The notes under the pieces were generated by a model. The model was not told where the DNA came from, ran no database searches, and saw nothing but the letters and a program-made list of their open reading frames with translations. Positions 1-6,480 of a stretch of DNA of 8,010 bases are shown one piece after another; the first letter of the stretch is position 1, and every line of letters starts with the position of its first letter. The stretch spans positions 1 through 8,010 of the forward strand of contig CAJMLC010000088.1 in NCBI GenBank assembly GCA_905214155.1. Direction: 5' to 3'. The position numbers and the translations under genes were made by a program. Source of the DNA: an uncultured bacterium (GTDB lineage Bacteria > Bacillota > Clostridia > Oscillospirales > Oscillospiraceae).

Positions 1-29
1 TCTTTTCTTTCTCCTTCAGAAAGAAAAGA
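1..29. repeat. 12-bp perfect polypyrimidine/polypurine inverted repeat
   Basis: Bases 1-12 (TCTTTTCTTTCT) are the exact reverse complement of bases 18-29, with a 5-nt spacer. A second purine run at 46-60 shares the direct repeat AAGAAAAGAA (21-30 and 46-55). On the minus strand the loop and flank read GAAGGAG (17 to 11), which resembles a Shine-Dalgarno site about 10 nt from the window edge. A minus-strand gene could therefore start just outside. Neither strand shows a T-run after the hairpin inside the window, so it is not called a terminator. Confidence 0.55.
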
Positions 30-129
30 ACGGTTTCAATCTTCCAAGAAAAGAAAGAGGGCCGGTGCCAACCGTTGTCCTGAATTTGACTCAGAAAATC
101 TCAGCCATCATCCGTCCGTTGCGTCAGTC

Positions 130-424
130 CCTGCCTTCCGAAAGGTCTCTGCGCTCTGCGCATCGCCTTTCGGCGGAGCCGCGCAGCAAGACCAACACTT
201 GCGGGCCGATGAGTACCCGCAAGGGGCAGGCCGCATCTGTAACGCTCCTTCGTCGCGAACAGCTTCGCTCGGCATCGGCCCCTGCACGGTGCGGTGGAAG
301 CTTGCGGGAACGGGCGGACAGGGTCGTCCGCCCCTACAGAGCGTTCCGCACCGCCAGCGGCGAGAGATTTTCTGTCAGAAGAAGGCGCGCGGACGAAGGC
401 GTATCGGGTATACGTCGAGTCCGC
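130..424. other. GC-rich non-coding tract dense in inverted repeats (possible interspersed repeat or structured RNA)
   Basis: No convincing gene lies here. Open frames exist on both strands but are rich in Arg/Ala/Ser with no recognisable motif. Instead there are many short perfect inverted repeats. CCGAAAGG 138-145 pairs with 166-173 and encloses TGCGC 150-154/158-162. CTTGCGGG 198-205 pairs with 216-223. GCGAA 255-259 pairs with 264-268. CGGTGCGG 287-294 pairs with 346-353 and encloses GGGCGGAC 312-319/326-333. GCGGAC 389-394 pairs with 419-424 and encloses CGTAT 400-404/410-414. This density suggests a folded RNA or a palindromic repeat family. The GGGCGGAC hairpin resembles sequences I associate with gut Clostridia intergenic regions, but I cannot verify that. 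It lies downstream of infB and could be read by operon read-through. Bases 30-129 show nothing recognisable. Confidence 0.45.
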
Positions 425-438
425 AGCAACGAACCCCC

Positions 439-600
439 AGTAACCGCTGATGAAATTGTCTGCGGTTATCAACGGATCTTTTGCCCCAACTGTGCAGTTT
501 GAAAAACTTGAAATACATACAGTATTCCTGCGTTTTTCAAACTTTCATTTGCGGCAAAATCTCTCGCTGATAACTCTTTCCAATTTGATCATCGGTTACT
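439..600. repeat. 162-bp long imperfect inverted repeat (MITE-like or 3' hairpin)
   Basis: The arms 439-507 and 532-600 are equal in length (69 nt) and complementary over most of it. The outer 20 bp pair at 18 of 20 positions (AGTAACCG at 439-446 with CGGTTACT at 593-600). The middle pairs through GTTATCA 465-471 with 568-574 and TTTTGCC 479-485 with 553-559. The inner 12 bp are perfect (AGTTTGAAAAAC 496-507 with 532-543). The tip holds a further AATAC/GTATT stem (512-516/522-526). Complementarity stops sharply at 439 and 600. No target duplication or transposase is visible, so a non-autonomous mobile element is only one reading. The other is a large 3' hairpin on the infB transcript, starting 24 nt past its stop. 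Confidence 0.7.
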
Positions 601-602
601 CT

Positions 603-618
603 GACGGAAAGATCCGTC
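603..618 (-). other. Small hairpin just after the infB stop
   Basis: GACGGA (603-608) and TCCGTC (613-618) form a perfect 6-bp stem with a 4-nt loop, 6 nt beyond the infB stop in the direction of transcription. No U-run follows it, so it is recorded as a possible mRNA 3' structure and not as an intrinsic terminator. Confidence 0.35.
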
Positions 619-624
619 GCTGGA

Positions 625-3039
625 TCATTCTGGTTTAATTTGCTCCATCACGAAGCACTCAAAGATGTCGCCCTCTTTGATGTCGTTGAACTTCTCGATC
701 GACATGCCGCACTCATAGTTCGCGGCAACCTCCTTGACAGAGTCCTTGAAGCGCTGGAGCGAGCCGAGCTTGCCCTCGTGGATGACGATGTTGTCGCGCA
801 GCACGCGGACCGAGGCGTCGCGCGTGATCTTGCCGTCCTTGACATAGCAGCCCGCAATCGTGCCGATGGCAGAGACCTTATAGGTCTGGCGCACTTCGGC
901 GTGGCCGATGATGACCTCGTGGTACTTCGGGGCCAGCATGCCCTTCATGGCGTCGGAAATTTCATTGATGGCGTCGTAGATGACGCGGTACATCCGCATA
1001 TCGACGTTGTCGCGCTTGGCCGCGGCCTGCGCGAGGTCGTTCGGGCGGACGTTGAAGCCGATGACGATGGCGTTCGAGGTCGAGGCCAGCAGGATGTCGG
1101 ACTCGTTGATCGCGCCGACGCCGGTGTGGATGACGCGGACGCGGACCTCGTCGTTGCTGATCTTCTCGAGCGAAGCCTTCAGCGCCTCGGCGCTGCCCTG
1201 CACGTCGGCCTTGATGATGAGGTTCAGCTCCTTCATCTCGCCCTCCTGGAGCTTGGAGAACAGGCTCTCGAGCGTGACCTTCTGGTTGAGCTTGTTGGCG
1301 TCGTCCTTGATCTTCTGCTTCCGCTGCTCGACGAGCTGGCGGGCCATGCGCTCGTCGGCGACAACGTTGAATTCGTCGCCCGGCGCGGGCACCTCGGCCA
1401 GACCTGTGATCTCAACCGGGATGGACGGCCCCGCGTCCTTGACCTGCGCGCCCTTGTCGTTCGTCATCACGCGCACGCGGCCGACGGCCGTGCCTGCAAT
1501 GATGAGGTCGCCCTGATGGAGCGTACCGTTCTGGACGAGGAGCGTCGCGATCGGGCCGCGCGCCTTATCCAGCCGCGCCTCGAGCACGCAGCCCTTGCCC
1601 GCGCGGTTCGGGTTGGCCTTGAGCTCTTCGACCTCGGCGGTCAGGATGACGGTCTCGAGCAGATCGTCGATGCCCATGCCGGTCTTGGCCGAGATCTTGC
1701 AGACCTCAGTCTCGCCGCCCCATTCTGCAGGCGTCAGTCCGTGCTCGGTCAACTGGGTGAGGATGCGGTCGGGGTTCGCGCCGTGCTTATCCATCTTGTT
1801 GACGGCGACGATGATCGGAATTTCCGCAGCCTTCGCATGGTTGATGGCCTCGATGGTCTGCGGCATGATGCCGTCGTCCGCGGCCACGACCAGGATGGCG
1901 ATGTCGGTGCACATCGCGCCGCGCGCGCGCATCTCGGTGAAGGCCGCGTGGCCCGGCGTATCGAGGAAGGTGATGGGCTGACCATTGATTTCAGTGGTGT
2001 AAGCGCCGATGTGCTGGGTGATGCCGCCGGCCTCGCCGGAGGCGACGTGGGCGTTGCGGATATAGTCGAGGAGGCTGGTCTTGCCGTGGTCGACGTGGCC
2101 CATGACGACCACGACCGGCGGACGGGTGACGAGCTCGTCAGCGGTATCCTCATGATCGTCGAACAGGCGCTCTTCGATCGTGACAACGACCTCTTTTTCG
2201 ACCTTGCAGCCCATCTCGACCGCGACGAACTCCGCCGTGTCAAAGTCGATGGTCTGGTTGACCGTGGCCATAACGCCATTTTTGATCAGGCACTTCATGA
2301 CCTCGGCGGCAGTCTTCTTCATGCGGGAGGCCAGCTCGCCGACGGTGATCTCATCCGGGATCTTGACCACGAGCTGCGCCTTTTTCGCGATCTCGAGCTG
2401 CAGGCGGCGCATTTTCTCCTGCTCCTCGGAACGGGACTTCGTGCCGAACTTTCTCGCCTGCTGCTGGCGCTTGTTGTTCTTGCTGTTGATCTTCTGCTTG
2501 CCGCCCTTGTAGTTCTGCACACGCTCAGAGACGAGGGAGTCAACGCGATCGTCATAGCGGTCGGCATTGACGGTGACAGCGGAGGTGTCGATGACGCGGC
2601 GCTCGCGCTTGCGCTCCGGTTCCTTCGGCTTGGCAGGCTGCTGATTCTGTCCGCCGTTCGCGGACACATTCTGCTTCTGATTCCCAGAATTTTGCTGCGG
2701 GCGTGAGGCGCTCTGCGCGGGGCGCTGCGGGTTCTGCGCCGGGCGCTGCTGCTGCGGGGCCGCCGGTTTGGCTGCGGATGCCTGCGGCTGCGCTGCGGGC
2801 GCCTGCGGGGCCGCCGGAGCGGGCGCGGCGGGCTTCACCGCGAAGACCTGCTCGAGCGAGTCGATCTGATGGTTTCTCGTGATATGATCGAAGATCACGT
2901 TCAGCTGATCCTCGGTCAGGTTCTGGGAGCTGCTCTTCGGCTTATCGTAAAACTTCCCGACGATCTCGATGACCTCTTTGGTCGGCATTTTCAAATCGTC
3001 GGCGACTTCCTTGATCTTCTGCTTGATTTCAATACTCAA
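625..3039 (-). CDS. infB: Translation initiation factor IF-2
   Basis: GTPase that places initiator fMet-tRNA on the 30S subunit and promotes 50S joining; cytoplasmic. Numbered from the TTG start (804 aa), an IF2N domain covers about residues 1-57. A low-complexity Ala/Pro/Gln linker runs to about 137, then a basic segment and a second IF2N domain (about 223-280). The G domain carries G1 GHVDHGKT (314-321), G2 GITQHIG (339-345), G3 DTPGH (360-364), G4 NKMD (414-417) and G5 SAKTG (450-454), followed by the beta-barrel and C-terminal domains. Length is normal for a clostridial IF2. Start choice: an upstream GTG (3048-3046) shares a base with the AGGAGG Shine-Dalgarno (3053-3048) and cannot use it, whereas TTG (3039-3037) lies 8 nt after it. 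It is the last operon gene in the window, 15 nt after ylxQ. rbfA does not follow within the 624 nt available. Function is near certain; the exact start is likely. Confidence 0.98.
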   Translation of the reverse strand: MSIEIKQKIKEVADDLKMPTKEVIEIVGKFYDKPKSSSQNLTEDQLNVIFDHITRNHQIDSLEQVFAVKPAAPAPAAPQAPAAQPQASAAKPAAPQQQRPAQNPQRPAQSASRPQQNSGNQKQNVSANGGQNQQPAKPKEPERKRERRVIDTSAVTVNADRYDDRVDSLVSERVQNYKGGKQKINSKNNKRQQQARKFGTKSRSEEQEKMRRLQLEIAKKAQLVVKIPDEITVGELASRMKKTAAEVMKCLIKNGVMATVNQTIDFDTAEFVAVEMGCKVEKEVVVTIEERLFDDHEDTADELVTRPPVVVVMGHVDHGKTSLLDYIRNAHVASGEAGGITQHIGAYTTEINGQPITFLDTPGHAAFTEMRARGAMCTDIAILVVAADDGIMPQTIEAINHAKAAEIPIIVAVNKMDKHGANPDRILTQLTEHGLTPAEWGGETEVCKISAKTGMGIDDLLETVILTAEVEELKANPNRAGKGCVLEARLDKARGPIATLLVQNGTLHQGDLIIAGTAVGRVRVMTNDKGAQVKDAGPSIPVEITGLAEVPAPGDEFNVVADERMARQLVEQRKQKIKDDANKLNQKVTLESLFSKLQEGEMKELNLIIKADVQGSAEALKASLEKISNDEVRVRVIHTGVGAINESDILLASTSNAIVIGFNVRPNDLAQAAAKRDNVDMRMYRVIYDAINEISDAMKGMLAPKYHEVIIGHAEVRQTYKVSAIGTIAGCYVKDGKITRDASVRVLRDNIVIHEGKLGSLQRFKDSVKEVAANYECGMSIEKFNDIKEGDIFECFVMEQIKPE

Positions 3040-3054
3040 TACAGCCACCTCCTG

Positions 3055-3474
3055 TTATTTCTTCCCATGTTTGACGTTGTTCCTGTGGGCCTTCTCTTCC
3101 TGCCGGCGTTTTTGCACGCGCGCGGTCTGGCGCGTCAGCTCCTGCAGGATGGCCGCGTTCCCGCCGTCCTCGCCCAGCGTCTCGACGAACGCCTTGGCCA
3201 GCGCGGGATCGAGCACGGCGCAGAGCGCACAGGCGTTGCAGCCAAGGCCGTTGCCCAATTCTTCCTTCGTAAATCCGACCTGCATCCACGCGGGCTTGCC
3301 GCTGCGGCAGAACGACTGCGCGCGGCGGACCGTGTGCTCGCCGGCGTCCTGCGCAACGAGCAGCAGCCGCGCCTTGCCGCTACGGCAGGCGATGCCCGCC
3401 GGCTCCTCGCCGATGGCGAGGCGGTTTGCTTTGCGGGCGATGCCGAGCAGGTGCAGCGCTTTATTCTTCTCCAT
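3055..3474 (-). CDS. ylxQ: L7Ae/L30e-family RNA-binding protein (YlxQ)
   Basis: Small protein of the L7Ae/L30e/S12e/Gadd45 family, standing between ylxR and infB as in Bacillus. Family members bind kink-turn RNA; the precise role of YlxQ is not settled. Seen here (139 aa): LLGIARKANRLAIGEE near the N-terminus, then GKARLLLVAQDA (33-44) and FTKEELGNGLG (68-78), matching the usual order of the fold. The C-terminal 35 residues are a basic, Lys/Arg-rich extension, making the protein longer than the roughly 100 aa typical of the family. Cys79, Cys82 and Cys85 form an unusual CxxCxxC where the family normally has small hydrophobic residues. The start is ATG at 3474, with GGAGG at 3485-3481 (6-nt spacing). 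A longer frame to 3507 has no better site. The start overlaps the end of ylxR by 14 nt, suggesting translational coupling. Confidence 0.9.
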   Translation of the reverse strand: MEKNKALHLLGIARKANRLAIGEEPAGIACRSGKARLLLVAQDAGEHTVRRAQSFCRSGKPAWMQVGFTKEELGNGLGCNACALCAVLDPALAKAFVETLGEDGGNAAILQELTRQTARVQKRRQEEKAHRNNVKHGKK

Positions 3475-3736
3475 GCTCCGCCTCCATCTTCTCCACCAGG
3501 CCGTCATAGACCTCCTGCGGGATCTGGCAGTCGAAGCTGCGCTCGAGCGCCTTGGACTTGCGCGCCTTTTTCAGGCAGTCTGCATTCGGGCAGACATACG
3601 CGCCGCGGCCGGGGGCCTTGCCCTTGAAGTCGAGCGTGATTGCGCCCTCGGGCGATTTGACGACACGCACGAGCTCACGCTTGGGCCGCATCTCACGGCA
3701 GCCGACGCACTGGCGCATCGGGATCTTTTTCTGCAT
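3461..3736 (-). CDS. ylxR: YlxR family RNA-binding protein (DUF448)
   Basis: 91-aa basic protein of the YlxR/DUF448 family, encoded almost always between nusA and infB. In Bacillus subtilis the family member has been reported to interact with RNase P (name RnpM); applying that here is inference. Seen in the sequence: an N-terminal RQCVGCREMRPKRELVR with CxxC (Cys10, Cys13), the family signature GRGAYVC (43-49) followed by a second cysteine at 54, and a Lys/Arg-rich helix, LKKARKSKALERSF. The ATG start is preceded by AGGGAGG (3750-3744) with 7-nt spacing. It lies 24 nt after nusA and overlaps ylxQ, consistent with one transcript. Length is normal for the family. Confidence 0.95.
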   Translation of the reverse strand: MQKKIPMRQCVGCREMRPKRELVRVVKSPEGAITLDFKGKAPGRGAYVCPNADCLKKARKSKALERSFDCQIPQEVYDGLVEKMEAEHGEE

Positions 3737-3760
3737 GGCGTTTCCTCCCTGTGATGAGAT

Positions 3761-4879
<1,119 letters not shown>

Positions 4880-4897
4880 GTTTTCCAGATTCCTCCT

Positions 4898-5350
4898 TTA
4901 GAATTCGACGCGAAGCCGCACCTGTGCGACCTCGGATTTTTCAAAACGTACTTCTTTTTCGCCTTGCCGGATGGTGACGGCCCCGTCCTCGTAGGCCGCG
5001 AGCGTCCCGGCCTGTTCCTTCAGGCCGTTCACGGGCTTATAGAGCTTGACGGTGACGGCGCTGCCGAGAAACTGTGCAAAGTCGGACGGGCGCTTGAGCT
5101 CCCGCTCGAGCCCTGCCGAGCAGACCTCGAAGCTGTAGCTGTCGGGGATGGGATCCTTCTCGTCGAGGATCGGGTCGACCGCGCGGGAGATGGCCTCGCA
5201 GTCGTTGATGTCGACGCCGCCCTCTTTGTCGATGTAGAGCCGCAGGAACCAGTCGCCGCCCTCTTTGACGTATTCCACGTCCCAGAGCGAACAGCCATGG
5301 GCCTGCACCACAGGCTCGGCAAAGGCCCAGACCTGTTCGGTGATCTTCAC
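4898..5350 (-). CDS. rimP: Ribosome maturation factor RimP
   Basis: RimP assists assembly of the 30S subunit, acting near the S12 region; cytoplasmic. The 150-aa product has the two-domain family layout: an alpha/beta N-terminal domain (about 1-82) with AHGCSLWDVEYVKEGGDWFLR and DINDCEAISRAVDPILDE, then the linker motif CSAGLERELKR (77-87). Many homologues have SPG where this one has SAG. The C-terminal SH3-like barrel (about 88-150) includes GSAVTVKLYKP. The start is GTG at 5350-5348, supported by AGGAGG with 7-nt spacing. It is the first gene of the operon, downstream of a good promoter and an 11-bp leader hairpin. The stop codon TAA merges with the nusA Shine-Dalgarno. Confidence 0.97.
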   Translation of the reverse strand: MKITEQVWAFAEPVVQAHGCSLWDVEYVKEGGDWFLRLYIDKEGGVDINDCEAISRAVDPILDEKDPIPDSYSFEVCSAGLERELKRPSDFAQFLGSAVTVKLYKPVNGLKEQAGTLAAYEDGAVTIRQGEKEVRFEKSEVAQVRLRVEF

Positions 5351-5375
5351 GAAAATTCCTCCTTTTCAGCAAGAA

Positions 5376-5400
5376 AGAGTGGGGAACGATTCCCCACTCT
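5376..5400 (-). promoter_or_regulatory. Perfect 11-bp leader hairpin upstream of rimP (attenuator candidate)
   Basis: AGAGTGGGGAA (5376-5386) and TTCCCCACTCT (5390-5400) are exact reverse complements separated by CGA. On the rimP transcript the hairpin would begin about 20 nt after the predicted start point. It is followed by the pyrimidine-rich TTTCTTG and ends 13 nt before the AGGAGG of rimP. The U-run is interrupted, so it would be a weak terminator; roles as attenuator, translational control structure or 5' stabiliser are all possible. The hairpin is seen directly; the function is inferred. Confidence 0.6.
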
Positions 5401-5409
5401 CAAGTTTAC

Positions 5410-5423
5410 ACTATCAAGATAGT
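5410..5423. promoter_or_regulatory. Dyad ACTATC-N2-GATAGT at the rimP start point
   Basis: A 6-bp perfect dyad with a 2-nt centre lies immediately downstream of the TATAAT box (5432-5427), over the predicted start site. The position fits an operator or a short 5' stem in the RNA. No regulator can be named. Confidence 0.35.
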
Positions 5424-5426
5424 TGA

Positions 5427-5455
5427 ATTATAGCACCTCCGGCGAAAAAAAGCAA
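5427..5455 (-). promoter_or_regulatory. Sigma-A-type promoter of the rimP operon
   Basis: On the minus strand a perfect -10 TATAAT (5432-5427) is preceded, at 17-bp spacing, by TTGCTT (5455-5450), a partial match to TTGACA. A/T-rich sequence lies upstream and could act as an UP element. The predicted start is near 5420, giving a leader of about 70 nt before the rimP GTG. Confidence 0.65.
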
Positions 5456-5517
5456 GAGAAAACTTTGAGATTATTTGGATTTTTCCGCGTTTGGCGCGTT
5501 TTTTTCTGCCGCGGAGC

Positions 5518-5534
5518 GAAATTTCGGAAATTTC
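5518..5534. repeat. Tandem GAAATTTC palindromes
   Basis: The 8-bp palindrome GAAATTTC occurs at 5518-5525 and again at 5527-5534, a 9-bp repeat period, just upstream of the plus-strand promoter region. It could be a paired operator; it could also be chance in a locally A/T-rich tract. Confidence 0.3.
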
Positions 5535-5545
5535 AGGCCGGAGAC

Positions 5546-5574
5546 TGTAAAAATCCGCAGCGGTATGCTATACT
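5546..5574 (+). promoter_or_regulatory. Extended -10 promoter for the plus-strand gene pair
   Basis: TGCTATACT (5566-5574) gives an extended -10 (TGN plus TATACT). The -35 position (5546-5551, TGTAAA) is a weak match, as is common with extended -10 promoters. The start would be near 5581, giving a leader of almost 200 nt that contains the whole five-hairpin repeat. Confidence 0.5.
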
Positions 5575-5601
5575 ATATTAAACAAATGCCCGCCGCAGCG
5601 G

Positions 5602-5722
5602 ATAGCCCCCCCTCTGCAAAGAGGGGGTGATTGCCAGCGGCGATCAGGGGGAGTTTATAAAGCGATTCTCCCCCAGTCACGGCTCACGCCGCGACAGCCC
5701 CCTCTTAATAGAGGGGGCCTAT
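5602..5722. repeat. Five-hairpin palindromic interspersed element
   Basis: Five hairpins stand almost end to end. H1 is CCCCCTCT 5608-5615 with 5620-5627. H2 is TGATTGCC 5628-5635 with GGCGATCA 5639-5646 (one G-T pair). H3 is GGGGGAG 5647-5653 with CTCCCCC 5668-5674 around a 14-nt loop. H4 is GTCACGGC 5676-5683 with GCCGCGAC 5688-5695 (one mismatch). H5 is GCCCCCTCT 5697-5705 with 5710-5718. The ends (ATAGCCCCC at 5602 and GGGGGCCTAT ending at 5722) are also near inverted repeats, so the whole element is quasi-symmetrical and could fold as a cloverleaf around H3. No coding sequence is present. Its second half matches a sequence at 7978-8010. It resembles a MITE- or REP-type element that has inserted between the promoter and gene of the plus-strand unit; mobility is inferred. 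Confidence 0.75.
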
Positions 5723-5775
5723 GGACATCACCCCACAATCCATCTCTCAATTCACCACACTTGGAGGAATCCCTT

Positions 5776-6480
5776 ATGACAGGAAAAGCAGCTTCGTTCG
5801 GTCTGCCCTATCTGGCGGCGATCGCCGGCGTGGCGGGCTATTTCTTCCACGCCGCGCTGCGCGGCGGCGGGAGCAGCGTGCCGCTGATCGCGTTTTCCAT
5901 TCTGATGTGCCTGCTGTTTCTGCTGGCCGCGGCAGCGCTGGACAAACAGGAGGCGTATGCCGATGTCTATCGGAAGCTGCCGTCGGACACCGCGCTGAGC
6001 CTGCTCGGGGCCGCGGCAGTCGCGGCCGGGTGCGTTCTGTCGCTGCCGGGCGGGACGATGTTCGGCAAGGCGCTGGACGTGCTCGGCATGGTCGGGGCCG
6101 CAGGACTCGCCGCGGCGGCGGTCTGCCGTCTGCGCGGGAAGAAGCCGCAGCCGTTTTTCTGCATCCCGGCGGTGCTGTTCTACGCGGCGAAGCTGTTTTA
6201 CGATTTCCGCGCCTGGACGACCGATCCGCAGATCATGGATTATGCGTTTTCCCTGTTCGCGCTGATCTGCTTTATGATCGCGACGTATCAGGCCGCGGCG
6301 TTCTGCTATGACCACGGCTCGCGGCGGCAGATGGCGTTTTTTGCGCCGGCGGGCGTGCTCTTCGGGGCGGCGGCGATGGCCGGAGCCGGGCGCGGCGAGC
6401 TGCTGATCTATGGCGGGAGCGCCCTCTGGATGCTGGCGTGCGCCGTGCAGGCGGGCGGCCGGCGGAGCGTACGGGCATGA
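5776..6480 (+). CDS. Polytopic integral membrane protein of unknown function
   Basis: I do not recognise a named family. The 234-aa product is very hydrophobic, with about eight predicted membrane helices at residues 7-28, 35-55, 73-92, 98-117, 127-143, 155-178, 185-203 and 209-226. Connecting loops are short and there is no large soluble domain. Possible conserved polar points lie around FYDFRAWTTDPQ (141-152), between helices 5 and 6, and DHGSRRQ (179-185), between helices 6 and 7. The start is ATG at 5776, 8 nt after GGAGG (5763-5767). An in-frame TTG at 5761 lies on the Shine-Dalgarno itself and is rejected. The stop overlaps the next start as ATGA, so the two genes are probably translationally coupled. 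The long leader contains the five-hairpin element. A role together with the exported partner at the envelope is inferred from coupling only. Confidence 0.85.
   Translation: MTGKAASFGLPYLAAIAGVAGYFFHAALRGGGSSVPLIAFSILMCLLFLLAAAALDKQEAYADVYRKLPSDTALSLLGAAAVAAGCVLSLPGGTMFGKALDVLGMVGAAGLAAAAVCRLRGKKPQPFFCIPAVLFYAAKLFYDFRAWTTDPQIMDYAFSLFALICFMIATYQAAAFCYDHGSRRQMAFFAPAGVLFGAAAMAGAGRGELLIYGGSALWMLACAVQAGGRRSVRA

Noticed and set aside
65..502. 145-codon plus-strand frame and the opposing 123-codon minus-strand frame (101-472)
   Set aside because: They occupy the same inverted-repeat tract in opposite directions, are Arg/Ser/Ala-rich with no motif, and are better explained as accidental frames in structured GC-rich DNA.
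603..618. Possible infB intrinsic terminator
   Set aside because: The hairpin is real, but the minus-strand sequence after it has no U-run, so it does not meet the basic requirement.
450..638. 62-codon plus-strand frame
   Set aside because: It is read through the long inverted repeat and into the 3' end of infB on the other strand; no ribosome site and no motif.
640..2706. 688-codon plus-strand open frame opposite infB
   Set aside because: It is an antisense shadow of a clearly real IF2 gene. The translation is dominated by Asp, Leu, Val and Arg as expected from complementing G/C-ending codons, and no domain is recognisable.
2869..3754. Two overlapping plus-strand frames opposite ylxR, ylxQ and the start of infB
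   Set aside because: They cross three well-supported genes on the other strand and show no recognisable domain.
5486..5505. Possible terminator: CGCG stem followed by T7 on the plus strand
   Set aside because: The stem is only 4 bp and no plus-strand gene ends upstream of it; more likely an A/T tract upstream of the rimP promoter.
5602..5722. CRISPR array
   Set aside because: The repeated units are adjacent self-complementary hairpins of differing sequence, not identical repeats separated by unique spacers, and there are no cas genes.
5721..6311. Plus-strand frame starting at the ATG right after the hairpin element, and a minus-strand frame (5752-6519)
   Set aside because: Both overlap the membrane protein gene, which has a good ribosome site and a coherent multi-helix product; the alternatives are Arg/Gly-rich or Arg/Gln-rich shadows.
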